Assembly (NCBI GenBank): GCA_965248905.1
Contig: CBDFKS010000004.1
Span: forward strand, 1 to 64,000
Length of the DNA stretch: 64,000 nucleotides
Origin: CBDFKS01 sp965248905
GTDB taxonomy: Bacteria > Chloroflexota > Dehalococcoidia > Lucifugimonadales > JAGWBF01
Direction: 5' to 3'
Both the position numbers and the translations under genes were made by a program. The notes under the pieces were generated by a model. The model made no database searches. It worked only from the letters and a program-made list of their open reading frames with translations, and had not been told where the DNA came from. Shown piece by piece: positions 33,615-43,596 of this stretch; position 1 is the stretch's first letter; each line of letters starts with the position of its first letter.

Positions 33615-34639
33615 CAAGGGTGCTCTTTCGCGTGGATGCCGGGCTTCACATCGGACTCGGCCATCTTCAACGATGTCTGTCTCTGGCCACCGCATTAAAG
33701 ACCTCCTCCGCGGAGAGTAGCTTCCTCGTGAATGAAGACCATAGCAGCGGTGAGCGGGTAGAGCGATGGGGGTACACGTCTCAGACCCTTCGTGAGGTCC
33801 CATCCTGGACTACTGAGGACGCGAAGGTGACAATAGAGACGGCATCGCGATTAGGCTGTGACAGAGTGGTGGTCGATTCCCACGAAGTGCCTGCAGATTA
33901 CCTGGCTATGCTTACGGACTCTGAGCTATTTATAATAGCCAGAGATGACCTTGCTCAGTACACCTTTCCCTGCCAGATGGTATTTAACGGGAACGCGGAT
34001 GCCCGCCTGTTGCCCTATCATTCCACTAACGGTGATGCGGTGTTTCTTCTGGGTCCAGAATACGCAGTGTTGGGCCCGCAGTATCAGGAAACAACAGCCC
34101 GTAAGGTAAACGCCTCCGTGCAGAACCTCCTGATAACCATGGGCGGTGAAGACCGCTATAACCTGGTCCCCGATATCCTCAGCTTGCTGGACTGGATGCC
34201 AGGAGATTTTAGCGTCACTGCTGTGATAGGACCATACTCTAGGAACGTCGCAGAGGTGGAATCAGCTGCAGGAAAATCAAAGAGGACCGTCAAGTTGGTC
34301 TACAGTCCATACTCATTGCGAGACGTGATGGTGGAGGCCGACATGGCCATATCAGCCGCCGGACAGACTCTCTACGATTTGGCCTGTACGGGATGTCCGA
34401 CCGTGGCGATCAAGGTTGCCGAAAACCAGGTCGGGCAAATGAGGGCTTTCGAAGATGCAGGATTCCTTCGAGTAGGTGGGAACGCCGAGAAGGACGATGT
34501 CCTCTCTCCTCTAAGAGAGATTATCTCATCCTTGCTCTCTGATCCTGAGGCGCGGGCTGCCATGAGCAAGGTCGGCCGGAGGTTGGTCGACGGTCAAGGA
34601 GCCAAGCGAGTCGCCAAGGAGATCTTGGCGCATGTTTAG
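33611..34639 (+). CDS. pseG: UDP-2,4-diacetamido-trideoxy-altropyranose hydrolase, PseG-like
   Basis: 342 residues; ATGA overlap with the previous gene. RVDAGLHIGLGHLQRCLSLA holds the catalytic-type His (H18) of PseG. C-terminal ADMAISAAGQTLYDLACTG and ENQVGQMRAFEDAGF are the GT-B-like UDP-binding part. Removes UDP from the doubly substituted sugar to give the substrate of the NeuB-family synthase. It fixes the block as pseudaminic-acid-like rather than sialic. Confidence 0.85.
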   Translation: MTRVLFRVDAGLHIGLGHLQRCLSLATALKTSSAESSFLVNEDHSSGERVERWGYTSQTLREVPSWTTEDAKVTIETASRLGCDRVVVDSHEVPADYLAMLTDSELFIIARDDLAQYTFPCQMVFNGNADARLLPYHSTNGDAVFLLGPEYAVLGPQYQETTARKVNASVQNLLITMGGEDRYNLVPDILSLLDWMPGDFSVTAVIGPYSRNVAEVESAAGKSKRTVKLVYSPYSLRDVMVEADMAISAAGQTLYDLACTGCPTVAIKVAENQVGQMRAFEDAGFLRVGGNAEKDDVLSPLREIISSLLSDPEARAAMSKVGRRLVDGQGAKRVAKEILAHV

Positions 34640-34688
34640 TCTTTAGCCGGTCGAACACTCGGACCCTTTGTAGCAATGCCGCACAGTT

Positions 34689-36596
34689 ATGACGCTGCTG
34701 GTCTCAGAAATTCATCCCTTCAACCTGTGTATCTTCTGGTTTCTTTCCTTTTTTCTGCGAATAGAAGCATATAGGATCAACCCGATGTGTCCTGGCTTAC
34801 TTACCGGAAGGATAAGGGCGGTGGACATCTCCCAACATCTTTCCTGGATCAATACCCATTGCTTTCGTTCCGGCGTAGTTCAGCAATGGGAAGAGCTCCT
34901 GACCAAGTTTCCAGAAAAGGACTGGAGTCTCCGTTATCGAGGCATGACCCTGGATTTCTCTACCAAAGCCAAACAGGAGCTAATATCATATTTCGACCAG
35001 CTTATGTTGTTACGGATGATTCAACAGCAACGAAGTCAAGGCTCTAAGATTTACATCGTGGACTCCCCTCAGTTCAGATACTTAAGAAACATGGACCGGT
35101 CGGCAGGGGTCTACAAATACCCTGCATTCCCCGTGTTTTCTACGATCAGCATGATGCTCGATCTGCTGTTTATGTATTTCTCGGTTGCTCAGCGCATGCT
35201 CTCGCTGATTGGCGCCATGGTGTATGGGATCGTGCGGCGAGATTCACGCAACCCGCTCCGAGCAAGAACCGTACCTTACATCTGGGACTCCATCAACTCA
35301 AACGAGCTCAGTGTTGATCCCCAGAGGCGCTATTTCCCCTGGATAGTGGACGGCCATCAGATTCCTATGGAGGAGGTACTGTTCATTGTCCCAAGGGGCG
35401 CGGACAAGAATGCCCGGCCGGACCTCCACAATGCCGGCTACCAGGCACATACCCTCCTGGAGCTGTATCGAATCATTCCGGTCACGGTCCTGCTGGGATG
35501 TATTGCCGCCATGATAGCGATGATAGCCAAACAGACGCTGCGATGGCATGGGAATATGGTATCGATCCAAAAGGCTGCTTACTTCGTCAGGATGATGAGA
35601 TTGGCGCCGATTACTCAGAGCTTCAAACCCAACTGCTACGTCACCAACATTAGCATGATGGGTAATGAAGAGCCGGCCACGGTGTTCTTCAACTCACTGG
35701 GCCTTCAGAGCATCATGTACAGCTACAGCTCCAATGCCTATCTGTTCGGAGACGAAAGCTGCACCTGCGATTATAGGGCCCCGACCTTCGCCCATATTCT
35801 GGCTTCTCACCTTCTGGTGTGGCATCGGGATTTCCAGGACTTTATCCAGCAACATCCTCAGGGAAACACCATTGTTGAAGCTGTTGGCCCGTTGATGTCT
35901 GGAGACGAAAGTGTTATGGAGCTGCCACCACATCAGCTTCGAACGGCTCTGGGAATAAAGTCTGCGAACTGGCAGGATGGTCTAAGCTACGTTTCGTTCT
36001 TTGACGTGGCGCCCCCTGTTGATGCTTTGAAGATAGCCAGAAATAGATATCCAGAGCCTTCCACGGAAGAATACAACGTGGCTTTCCTGGATGATATGAT
36101 GCGGTTGCTGGAAGACTGCGATAATCTGGCTCTGATCTACAAACCTCAGCGAAGTCTGGTGGGGCCCAAGTTTTCTTACTCCGAAGGGTTTCGTGGTCTG
36201 TTGGACAGGCTGGAATCCAGTGGTCGCGGGTTCATTTTGGACGATACCATCAATCCCTGGGTCCCCATTGGAATCGCCGACCTGTGTATAAGCATGCCTT
36301 TTACTCCTCCTTCCCTTGCCGCGATGCACTACGGCATACCGGGTCTCTTTCACGATCCGACCGGCATGGCATTGCGCCACCGCTATCAACCCATATCCCA
36401 TTTCATTACCCACGATTATGACGAGTTAAGGTCAAAGGTTAGAACGTTGCTTTCCAATGGCTCACGTTACAATAGAGACAAAGAGATAATATGGTCAGAG
36501 GCACGTAGCTTTATCGGTGACCGCCCAGGCATAAACTCCAGCGAGAGATTCCGGAACATGCTATGGAAGTTCCATAAAAAGGAGGACCAGACATGA
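34689..36596 (+). CDS. large glycan-locus protein, GT-B/capsule-type transferase-like
   Basis: 635 residues from ATG 34689 (weak ribosome site, so the start is unsure). Two hydrophobic stretches (MLDLLFMYFSVAQRMLSLIG near residue 155, VTVLLGCIAAMIAMIAK near 265) may touch the membrane. The C-terminal half has LALIYKPQRSL, WVPIGIADLCISMPFTPPSL and AAMHYGIPGLF, like the UDP/CMP-binding half of capsule and surface-carbohydrate transferases (CDP-glycerol or polysialyl type). No exact family is recognised. ATGA overlap with the next gene. Confidence 0.55.
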   Translation: MTLLVSEIHPFNLCIFWFLSFFLRIEAYRINPMCPGLLTGRIRAVDISQHLSWINTHCFRSGVVQQWEELLTKFPEKDWSLRYRGMTLDFSTKAKQELISYFDQLMLLRMIQQQRSQGSKIYIVDSPQFRYLRNMDRSAGVYKYPAFPVFSTISMMLDLLFMYFSVAQRMLSLIGAMVYGIVRRDSRNPLRARTVPYIWDSINSNELSVDPQRRYFPWIVDGHQIPMEEVLFIVPRGADKNARPDLHNAGYQAHTLLELYRIIPVTVLLGCIAAMIAMIAKQTLRWHGNMVSIQKAAYFVRMMRLAPITQSFKPNCYVTNISMMGNEEPATVFFNSLGLQSIMYSYSSNAYLFGDESCTCDYRAPTFAHILASHLLVWHRDFQDFIQQHPQGNTIVEAVGPLMSGDESVMELPPHQLRTALGIKSANWQDGLSYVSFFDVAPPVDALKIARNRYPEPSTEEYNVAFLDDMMRLLEDCDNLALIYKPQRSLVGPKFSYSEGFRGLLDRLESSGRGFILDDTINPWVPIGIADLCISMPFTPPSLAAMHYGIPGLFHDPTGMALRHRYQPISHFITHDYDELRSKVRTLLSNGSRYNRDKEIIWSEARSFIGDRPGINSSERFRNMLWKFHKKEDQT

Positions 36597-37303
36597 CTCA
36601 AGTGGACAAGGACATTCAAGCCGAAAACGCCGGTTGGACCTTCGAGAATATTGCCGATAGCTTCGATGACCACGTTCGCAAATCGGTGCCTCTCTACGAT
36701 GAAGGCCACGACCTGGTCTGCAAACTCAGCGATTTCTTTCTGCCCGAGGGTGGGGCTGTGGTGGAGCTGGGTACCTCGACAGGAGTCCTGGCCGGGAAGT
36801 TCCTAAAACATAACGAGAGACGTCATGATCTTAGCTACATCGGCATCGATCGCGTCGACAGCATGTTGGAGCGGGCGAGGGAGCGATGCGTCCAGGATGG
36901 CCGGGCCCTGTTCATCAACGACGATGTAGTCACCTGCCCACTCCCCAAGAGCAACATGATCATTTCTTACTACACCATGCAGTTCATCCACCCACGTTGG
37001 AGGCAGACCGTCTTCGACAAGATATATGAAGCCCTTGAGTGGGGTGGAGCCTTCGTTCTATTCGAAAAGGTACGGGCCCCAGATGCCAGGTTCCAGGATA
37101 TAGCAGCCCAGCTCTACATCGAGTTCAAGCTAGACCAGGCCTTCGATGAGATTGAAATCCTCGGAAAGCAACGCAGTCTCAAGGGAGTGCTAGAGCCCTT
37201 CTCAACGCAGGGTAACCTGGACTTGATGAAAAGGGCAGGATTCGTGGATATGATGACCATTATGAAATCCATCTGCTTCGAGGGATTCCTAGCGATTAAA
37301 TAA
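36593..37303 (+). CDS. class I methyltransferase, CmoA-like
   Basis: 236 residues. AVVELGTSTGVLAGKFL is the SAM-binding motif I. MIISYYTMQFIHPRWRQTVF and KQRSLKGVLEPFSTQGNLDL closely follow CmoA, the carboxy-SAM synthase of tRNA wobble modification. CmoB is not nearby and the gene is embedded among glycan genes, so a sugar methyl- or carboxymethyl-transfer role is more likely here. Confidence 0.75.
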   Translation: MTQVDKDIQAENAGWTFENIADSFDDHVRKSVPLYDEGHDLVCKLSDFFLPEGGAVVELGTSTGVLAGKFLKHNERRHDLSYIGIDRVDSMLERARERCVQDGRALFINDDVVTCPLPKSNMIISYYTMQFIHPRWRQTVFDKIYEALEWGGAFVLFEKVRAPDARFQDIAAQLYIEFKLDQAFDEIEILGKQRSLKGVLEPFSTQGNLDLMKRAGFVDMMTIMKSICFEGFLAIK

Positions 37304-37334
37304 GCTTGATTCCAAGTTTGATGAGAATACTCGA

Positions 37335-38405
37335 ATGGTGAAGGAAGACACGTCCAGGTTATCAACAAGCTCGGAAGCTGACTTATTCAACATCGTTGAG
37401 CAAGAGCTAGAGTCTTACGTAGACCTGGCGCTGTTGTCGGCCAATTCAAACGACCTGACGAGCGTGTGGCAGAATAGGCTGAACAACGAGCCTCAACGCT
37501 TCATCAAGGACGGCTGTTCACTGAACCGGGAGGCCCTTCGTAACTTTCGCCGCATGCAGATCCTTGTCACTGACAACCCCAGAAACGATTTAAACCCGTT
37601 AAACCCTGTAAATATTTTGAGTGGCGGCCGCCGGGGCGAAAGGAAGATGCTCCAAGAGTGTCTGGCCGTGCTACAGGAACAGGGCTACGGCGAGCTGCTT
37701 CGCAAATATCCATGTCACGAGGCGGGCAATCCACACGCCTTCCGCTCCAAAGGGTTCTCATTTACACTTCGGTGGTTCAAACACATATGCTTCGTGGGCC
37801 TGCTGAACAAGGTCCTTGGAAGTCGGTTAGCGAATGAGTTTATTGGTCTGGATATAGGAAGTAGCTATGGAATATTCGCGAGCCTCGTAAAAAGGGAATA
37901 TCCAAAATCCCGCCACATTCTGGTAGACTTCCCAGAGCAGCTGATCCTGGCCAAATATTTCCTTGCCGCCTGCTTTCCCGAGGCCAGAATCGCAGGCGTC
38001 AAGGAGGTCTCCAAGCACGAATCGCTATCCCGGGACTTCATTGAGGACTACGACTTCGTTCTGGTCCCATCCTCGCTGTATGATCGCTTAACATCGGGCA
38101 GTGCCGATCTCGTAACCAACTTCGCCTCATTCGGGGAGATGACACGATATTGGTACGAGTACTACACGAAATCACCGGCATTCCAGACGGCAAGCTATCT
38201 ATTCACGGCAAACAGAATTCAGTCGTACCCGACTTACGACACCGACGTGACTATACTCGACTACCCTGTTTGGGACCCTGAGAAAAGGCTTCATTTCGGT
38301 ATCTCCCCAGCTTTCTCCGGCTACTATCGCTATCTCAGGCGCCACCTCTTCTTCTCCGACAAACGGGGATACCCTCCTTATTTCGAGTATATCGGCGAAC
38401 TTTAG
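37335..38405 (+). CDS. putative sugar O-methyltransferase (NanM-like)
   Basis: 356 residues. GLDIGSSYGIFASLVKREYP is the SAM site. HILVDFPEQLILAKYFL, DLVTNFASFGEMTRYWYEYY and LFTANRIQ follow the pattern of the putative sugar O-methyltransferases found next to nonulosonic-acid genes. It probably methylates a glycan residue before export by the neighbouring ABC protein. The ATG 37335 lies 32 nt after the previous gene. Confidence 0.75.
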   Translation: MVKEDTSRLSTSSEADLFNIVEQELESYVDLALLSANSNDLTSVWQNRLNNEPQRFIKDGCSLNREALRNFRRMQILVTDNPRNDLNPLNPVNILSGGRRGERKMLQECLAVLQEQGYGELLRKYPCHEAGNPHAFRSKGFSFTLRWFKHICFVGLLNKVLGSRLANEFIGLDIGSSYGIFASLVKREYPKSRHILVDFPEQLILAKYFLAACFPEARIAGVKEVSKHESLSRDFIEDYDFVLVPSSLYDRLTSGSADLVTNFASFGEMTRYWYEYYTKSPAFQTASYLFTANRIQSYPTYDTDVTILDYPVWDPEKRLHFGISPAFSGYYRYLRRHLFFSDKRGYPPYFEYIGEL

Positions 38406-38408
38406 TTC

Positions 38409-40178
38409 ATGAGTTACCAGGTAGTTTTTCATTTTTTGCGCCAATACAGGCTCCTTTACGGCGGGATATTGGTCGTCACACTTATCGCCTCCGCCCTGGA
38501 GAGCTTGAGCCTAGCAGCATTCTTCCCGGTGTTCACCTCCGTGCTCGATGACTCGACAGAAGGAGTGGGAGGGATATTAGGCGTCATTACCAGCATAGCG
38601 GAGAGGTTTCCCTTCGACGATCCTATAATATCGGCATCCGTTCTGCTAGTCAGCTTGTTCGTAGCTAAAACGATCTTCACAATGGCGCGCGAAGGCTTGA
38701 TTGCCTATAGTAGCGGCAAAGTGTTGTACGACACCAAAAACCGAATAATGGAAAAGTATGCCGGCTCCGACTATCAATTTTTCTTGGACAACAAACAAGG
38801 GTCCATGATTTATAGCGGCTTACAGGCTCCTCATCACATGGCCCATGTACTGCTTCGGTTTTCCCAGATGGTTGGCGAGCTGTTCCGGACAATCGCCATT
38901 ATTATCGTTTTGCTATTCGTGTCACCCTTCGCGACCATAGCTCTTGCGATCCTGGCCCTGGGCTACTCCGGAGTCATCCACGATCTTTCAAAGAGGATGT
39001 CATACCGTTTCGGCCAGAGAAGGGCCAGTGCCTTGGCAGAGCAGACCGTCATCGCCAACGAGTTCTTCACCGGAATCCGGCAGATCATCGCTTATTGCTC
39101 CGGGGGATCGTGGTTAGAGAGGTTTCGCAAAGAAAACCGCGTCTCCAGTGAAATGTACGCGAAAGACCTGGCGTGGGTCGCCATGCCCAAAAGCATAATG
39201 GAGCTTGCTGGTGTAGCGCTTATGATGGGCCTTGTCCTGCTGTTATGGTTCGTTACGGCGGATACCTTTGCAGATGCCCTGCCCAGGCTTGGGGTCTTCG
39301 CCGTGGCCTTGATCCAGCTACTTCCTTCGATTACCAACTTCGGGCGAATGAGGATGCAGATAATGGGCGCGATGCCAGATACTGAGCTGGTGTACAATAC
39401 TCTCACCGGCCCGGCACCGACCCGTGTGGACGGCAATAAGAACGTGGACTCCTTCGAGAAGGCCATCGCATTCGAAGATGTATCATTCGCATACAAAGGT
39501 AGGGATACCTTATTGGATCGAGTCGACATGGTCTTTGAAAAGGGGAAGACTACTGCCTTGGTGGGCCCTTCGGGTGCAGGCAAGACCACCATCATCAACC
39601 TCATTCTAGGGCTGTTCGAGCCTACTAACGGACGCATAACACTGGACGGTGTGTCCCTCGGGGAATACAAGCTGGCAAGCTGGCTCGGGAAAATCGGCTT
39701 CGTGAGCCAGGAGCCCTTCATATACAACTCCACTGTGGCCGCCAACATTACCTTCACCAGAAACGGCCACTCTATGGAGTCGATCATAACTGCGGCTAGC
39801 ATCGCCAACGCCCACGGACTCATCTCCGATCTTCCCCAGGGATACGATACGATCGTCGGGGATAGGGGCATGAAGCTCTCAGGCGGCCAACAGCAACGCA
39901 TCGCCATAGCTAGGGCAGTGCTGGACCAGCCCGAACTACTGATATTCGACGAAGCTACAAGCTCCCTGGACACCCTCTCGGAGAAGCTGGTGCAAGAGGC
40001 CATCGAGAACGTCTCCAAAGATCGCACAGTGATCATAATCGCCCATCGGCTCTCGACGATAAGATACGCTGACAAAATAATCGTTATGGACAGCGGTCGA
40101 GTAATCGAGGAAGGAACCCATGACGAACTGTTAAGTCAGCAGGGCCATTATTCCCGTCTGGTGGCTTCATCCACGTAA
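38409..40178 (+). CDS. ABC exporter, fused permease/ATPase (MsbA/PglK-like)
   Basis: 589 residues. Six predicted helices fill residues about 15-320. The ATPase domain has Walker A GPSGAGKTT (about 384), Q-loop FVSQEP, signature LSGGQQQR (about 488), Walker B LLIFDEATSSLD (about 510) and H-loop IIAHRLST (about 543). Half-size exporters of this kind flip lipid-linked oligosaccharides across the membrane; the glycan context supports that. Starts three nt after the methyltransferase stop. Confidence 0.92.
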   Translation: MSYQVVFHFLRQYRLLYGGILVVTLIASALESLSLAAFFPVFTSVLDDSTEGVGGILGVITSIAERFPFDDPIISASVLLVSLFVAKTIFTMAREGLIAYSSGKVLYDTKNRIMEKYAGSDYQFFLDNKQGSMIYSGLQAPHHMAHVLLRFSQMVGELFRTIAIIIVLLFVSPFATIALAILALGYSGVIHDLSKRMSYRFGQRRASALAEQTVIANEFFTGIRQIIAYCSGGSWLERFRKENRVSSEMYAKDLAWVAMPKSIMELAGVALMMGLVLLLWFVTADTFADALPRLGVFAVALIQLLPSITNFGRMRMQIMGAMPDTELVYNTLTGPAPTRVDGNKNVDSFEKAIAFEDVSFAYKGRDTLLDRVDMVFEKGKTTALVGPSGAGKTTIINLILGLFEPTNGRITLDGVSLGEYKLASWLGKIGFVSQEPFIYNSTVAANITFTRNGHSMESIITAASIANAHGLISDLPQGYDTIVGDRGMKLSGGQQQRIAIARAVLDQPELLIFDEATSSLDTLSEKLVQEAIENVSKDRTVIIIAHRLSTIRYADKIIVMDSGRVIEEGTHDELLSQQGHYSRLVASST

Positions 40179-40242
40179 TTAGGAGTTCTCGAAGCAGAAT
40201 TGACTTTCAGGATCTAGAGCTACATCCGGTCGACAGAACACA

Positions 40243-40271
40243 TCGAGGGCCGAGAGAAAGTTTAATATACT
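40243..40271 (+). promoter_or_regulatory. possible internal promoter
   Basis: TCGAGG (40243-40248), 17 nt, TATACT (40266-40271), in the 115-nt gap before the split gene at 40294, which has a good AAAGGAG site. Confidence 0.35.
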
Positions 40272-40293
40272 AATCCTAGAAAGGAGCCACAGT

Positions 40294-42368
40294 ATGATCC
40301 TTCTCAAAAGTAAACTCAATCGAGCATATCGCTTCGCACTCAGACGTACGTTCCATAAAGAGCCTCACTTACGACCTCCCCAGGAGAGGAAAGAGCATTT
40401 TCGACATTTCCTTGGAAAGATCCAAGGAAATCCCCTTGTCTGTGTCATAGGAGGCCATGATCAAGAGCCCCTTGGTAGGGACGTGAGATATCGATACGCT
40501 AGCTTTGATATCGCAAGCCATGAGAACATCACTCCTAAAAAAGGGTGCAACCTTAGACACTGAGTACTAGCTTTGATATCGCAAGCCATGAGAACATCAT
40601 GGACATAGTAAACGAGACTAGGATTGACGCTTTCTATATCAATCGCGGCTCACCACGAGATTTGGTGAATCTCGTGAATTTCCTCGACGTCTATCATATC
40701 GATATCCCTGTCCTGATGGGAGACCAGTTTCGATGTCACAGTGTGATTGGCTACGTTCCTGTGATGCCTGGAGAGACGGTCTCTACATCAATTAGCGTAC
40801 ACAACTATTTTGGCAGGAATTACAGAATCAGTGATGCAATGCTGTATCAGGGGTATCTATATCAGGGTAAAAACCTGATAGATTGCCATCAATTCCTTAT
40901 GAAACCGGAGGAAACAAAGGTCATTGAGCTCCAAAAAGAACTGCACATGGAAAACGTAGGATCCGGTGTATATTACATGGAGATATTCCATCCCCAGCTC
41001 CCAACATCGAACAGTGAGTGCAGATATTATGGACTTTACCGTGATGAATCTTCGGACTCTATGGCAGGAATCCATTCTCTTCCATTGAAGGGTTGGTATA
41101 ACTTCGGAAAGGAAGGCCGTACCCTTTCCAGAACGTTCTTTCCAAACCTAGACGACATCTCAGTCAGGTATGTAATTCCGGGCTGGTCTCTGCAAGAGGA
41201 AAGGTTTGAGGTCAAGGCCCAAACCACCCTGGGCAATGAATTGCTGTTTACAGCTTCCAAGGGAAGGAGTTCTATCCAGGCGGTAGTTCCACGCCCGGAT
41301 TCCCTGAAACCCCGTTCAGGACTCGAGTTCGACCGAATTGCACCAGGAATACCGATTTGGGGGGGACAGGGGTTTCAGACCTTGTGGATGGAGGGGAAAA
41401 GCCTTGCGGTTTGGCACGACGGGGCTTCGGTTAGGGATTTTCGAAAAAGGCGTAAGACGGCCACTGTCAATGAAAAGGCCGCAAGGGTGAGCGCTGATAA
41501 AAACCAGAAGATGGCCGGTGTCTTGTATGAGGAACAACAGGAGTCGAGAGAAATCTCTGGGAACTTGATGGACCTTTTCAAAAGTAGGGTAAAATATTTT
41601 GGGACTTCGTTTCCTTTCCTGGGTCATTCGTACCCAGACCTACACCTTGTGATCGATCGCGAGCAGTGGGCCGGCAATATCCTGAACTTCAACATAGGTC
41701 TTTACACAAACAGTGGGACTCTTATAGATACTCAGCCCTGTCGCTTTAATGGATCAATCCAAACTGTCAACCTCAATGTTCTCTTTGCCGAACAGCTTCA
41801 GGAAATCAGCCAAGGCTACTTCATGGTTACCGCCGACCCCCGTGACCAGGGTGATGAACAGGAACCTGGCGACTTGCAATATCCAAGTGATTCTATGCTC
41901 TTCGCATTTTGGAGTGATGGGGTAAGAGTGTACGACTCGGTACACTCCCTAGACTCCTGGAATCTGGTCGCATTCGACCTGGGCGACTCTCCACGAGGGA
42001 AGTCGGAGATGGCTAAGGCGACAAAGAGAATAGTTTCCCGCACTAAAAAATTTGCACCCTTTGTGGCTAGCGATAAACAGAGATCATGGTACTGGATTTG
42101 TAATGCAGGTATGTCGGAGGAACAGATAGACACCGATGTCAAATTTAGGCTTTACGGCCCTGATGGTTTGGAGGAAATAGTTTCCTTTAACTTGCCTTCC
42201 AACTGCGCCCGAATCGTGTCAGCACATGAAATTTTGAGAGAATGCAACGCCACTTGTCCCTGGGGTACTCTCTGGGTAGAATCAAACGATTGCAATCTAG
42301 GCGCATTGTGGTTTATGGACACAGGTGATGGTAAGGGCTTTGCTACTGACCATTTCACCGGAGGATAA
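40294..42368 (+). pseudogene. glycan-locus protein split by a 68-bp duplication unit
   Basis: ATG 40294 opens an 89-codon frame that ends at 40563 within an insertion. The second frame runs 40599-42368 (589 codons from an internal ATG). The segment 40499-40531 is repeated exactly at 40567-40599; removing 68 bp joins the two frames into one 668-residue protein with text ASFDIASHENI-MDIVNETRI. The protein is beta-rich (GYVPVMPGETVSTSISVHNYF, LHLVIDREQWAGNILNFNIG), with no signal peptide and no named domain. It may be off in this sequence and on when the repeat unit is deleted. Confidence 0.7.
40499..40599 (+). repeat. 33-bp direct repeat pair around a 35-bp spacer
   Basis: Exact copies at 40499-40531 and 40567-40599 (starting CTAGCTTTGATATCGCAAGC), offset 68 bp, not a multiple of three. 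The spacer contains the stop that ends the upstream frame. Recombination or slippage between copies would restore the reading frame. Confidence 0.85.
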
Positions 42369-42418
42369 ACGAATCTTTGTAGTTAAAACGGAACTTCCCA
42401 CAAACACCAGGCAACTAA

Positions 42419-43504
42419 ATGACTGATTCCTTGGCGCCCTTCCTTTTTGCTGCTGTTCATAAGGGGCCATACCTATCGATAGAACCTCTGGAGGCCGAGC
42501 TGGGAACAGACAGAATACGATACCTGGTCGAAGGCGTATCTAAGAACGAACGATCGCAAAAAGGTTTGCCGTACGTAGATATGGAGGTAGTGGAAAGTTG
42601 GTGGGGAAGTCTTGAAAGGTTCTTGATCGATACAGGAGTAAAGGCGGTTATCCGAAGCTCATCAGAGGATGTGGCGGAGCGAAACGTCGAGGAGCTATCC
42701 TCGATAGCCGCCGGAAAAGCCGACATACCCGTGTTCGTAATCGAGGACTTTCCCGGCAACTACTGGCCGAAGCCAGATGAGCGAATCGATGGCCTCTTCG
42801 TGGAGGATGACTCCATGAATGAGCTGTACCGGTCCCGCGGAGTCGATTCCCAAATCATTTACGCCTCTGGGAATCTCCGATACAATGCGCTGGTCGGACT
42901 CGACCGAATGAGTCGAAGAGCAGAGACCAGAAAATCGCTCGGTTTGAGCGATGAACCAACGGTACTATGGGCAGGACAGCCCGACGGCGACAACTCCTAT
43001 CGAGCTCTTGACCGACTACTACAACATTTCGATGGGACAGGGACTTCCTTGCTTTTCCGGGCCCATCCAAGGGATGAGGCTTATAATGCCGGGGCATACA
43101 GCGAGTTGCAGGCCAACACATCAATGAAGGTGGTAGACACATCCTCGTACCCGAATGTGCTTGACCTATACTGCGCGTCCGACTTGGTTGTTACCCAGTT
43201 TTCTTCCGCAGGAGTGGAAGCGAGCTACCTTGGAGTTCCAGCGCTTTTCGTCCTCTTCAAAGACCTGGGCAAAGAGTACCTGAGGACCTCTAAAGGCTAC
43301 GACAGTTTGCCCTGGTGCAGCAACGGTTGTGCTTTTCTAATCGAGTCAGAAATGGATATAAAGAGCGTAATGGAGCAGGCTCTGTTAGACGCCGATGCCA
43401 GGGACCAAGTACGCTCCAACTTCCAGCGACGTTTCGTGGCTAGAGCAGACGGCGCTCGCATCATCGCGGACCGGATCCGGGAGGCAATAGGTGGAGACGC
43501 TTAA
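42419..43504 (+). CDS. GT-B-fold transferase-like protein
   Basis: 361 residues. The N-terminal half is VHKGPYLSIEPLEAELGTDR with a DIPVFVIEDFPGNYW strand pattern; the second half has LLFRAHPRDEAY and LDLYCASDLVVTQFSSAGVE, the donor-binding half of GT-B enzymes of the 2-epimerase/glycerophosphotransferase kind. A sugar transferase or epimerase role in glycan assembly is likely; the donor is unknown. Confidence 0.6.
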   Translation: MTDSLAPFLFAAVHKGPYLSIEPLEAELGTDRIRYLVEGVSKNERSQKGLPYVDMEVVESWWGSLERFLIDTGVKAVIRSSSEDVAERNVEELSSIAAGKADIPVFVIEDFPGNYWPKPDERIDGLFVEDDSMNELYRSRGVDSQIIYASGNLRYNALVGLDRMSRRAETRKSLGLSDEPTVLWAGQPDGDNSYRALDRLLQHFDGTGTSLLFRAHPRDEAYNAGAYSELQANTSMKVVDTSSYPNVLDLYCASDLVVTQFSSAGVEASYLGVPALFVLFKDLGKEYLRTSKGYDSLPWCSNGCAFLIESEMDIKSVMEQALLDADARDQVRSNFQRRFVARADGARIIADRIREAIGGDA

Positions 43505-43547
43505 AAAGGCGGGGCCTGCACCTTACAGGATGCGGCCAAAGCAGGTG

Positions 43548-43553
43548 TATAAT
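43548..43553 (+). promoter_or_regulatory. possible -10 box of an internal promoter
   Basis: A perfect TATAAT in the 92-nt gap before the radical SAM gene; the best upstream match, CTTACA (43522-43527), is 20 nt away, so the promoter is uncertain. Confidence 0.3.
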
Positions 43554-43596
43554 CACGATAGAGATTGGGCCACAAGGAGACGAGGGAGAGTTATCT

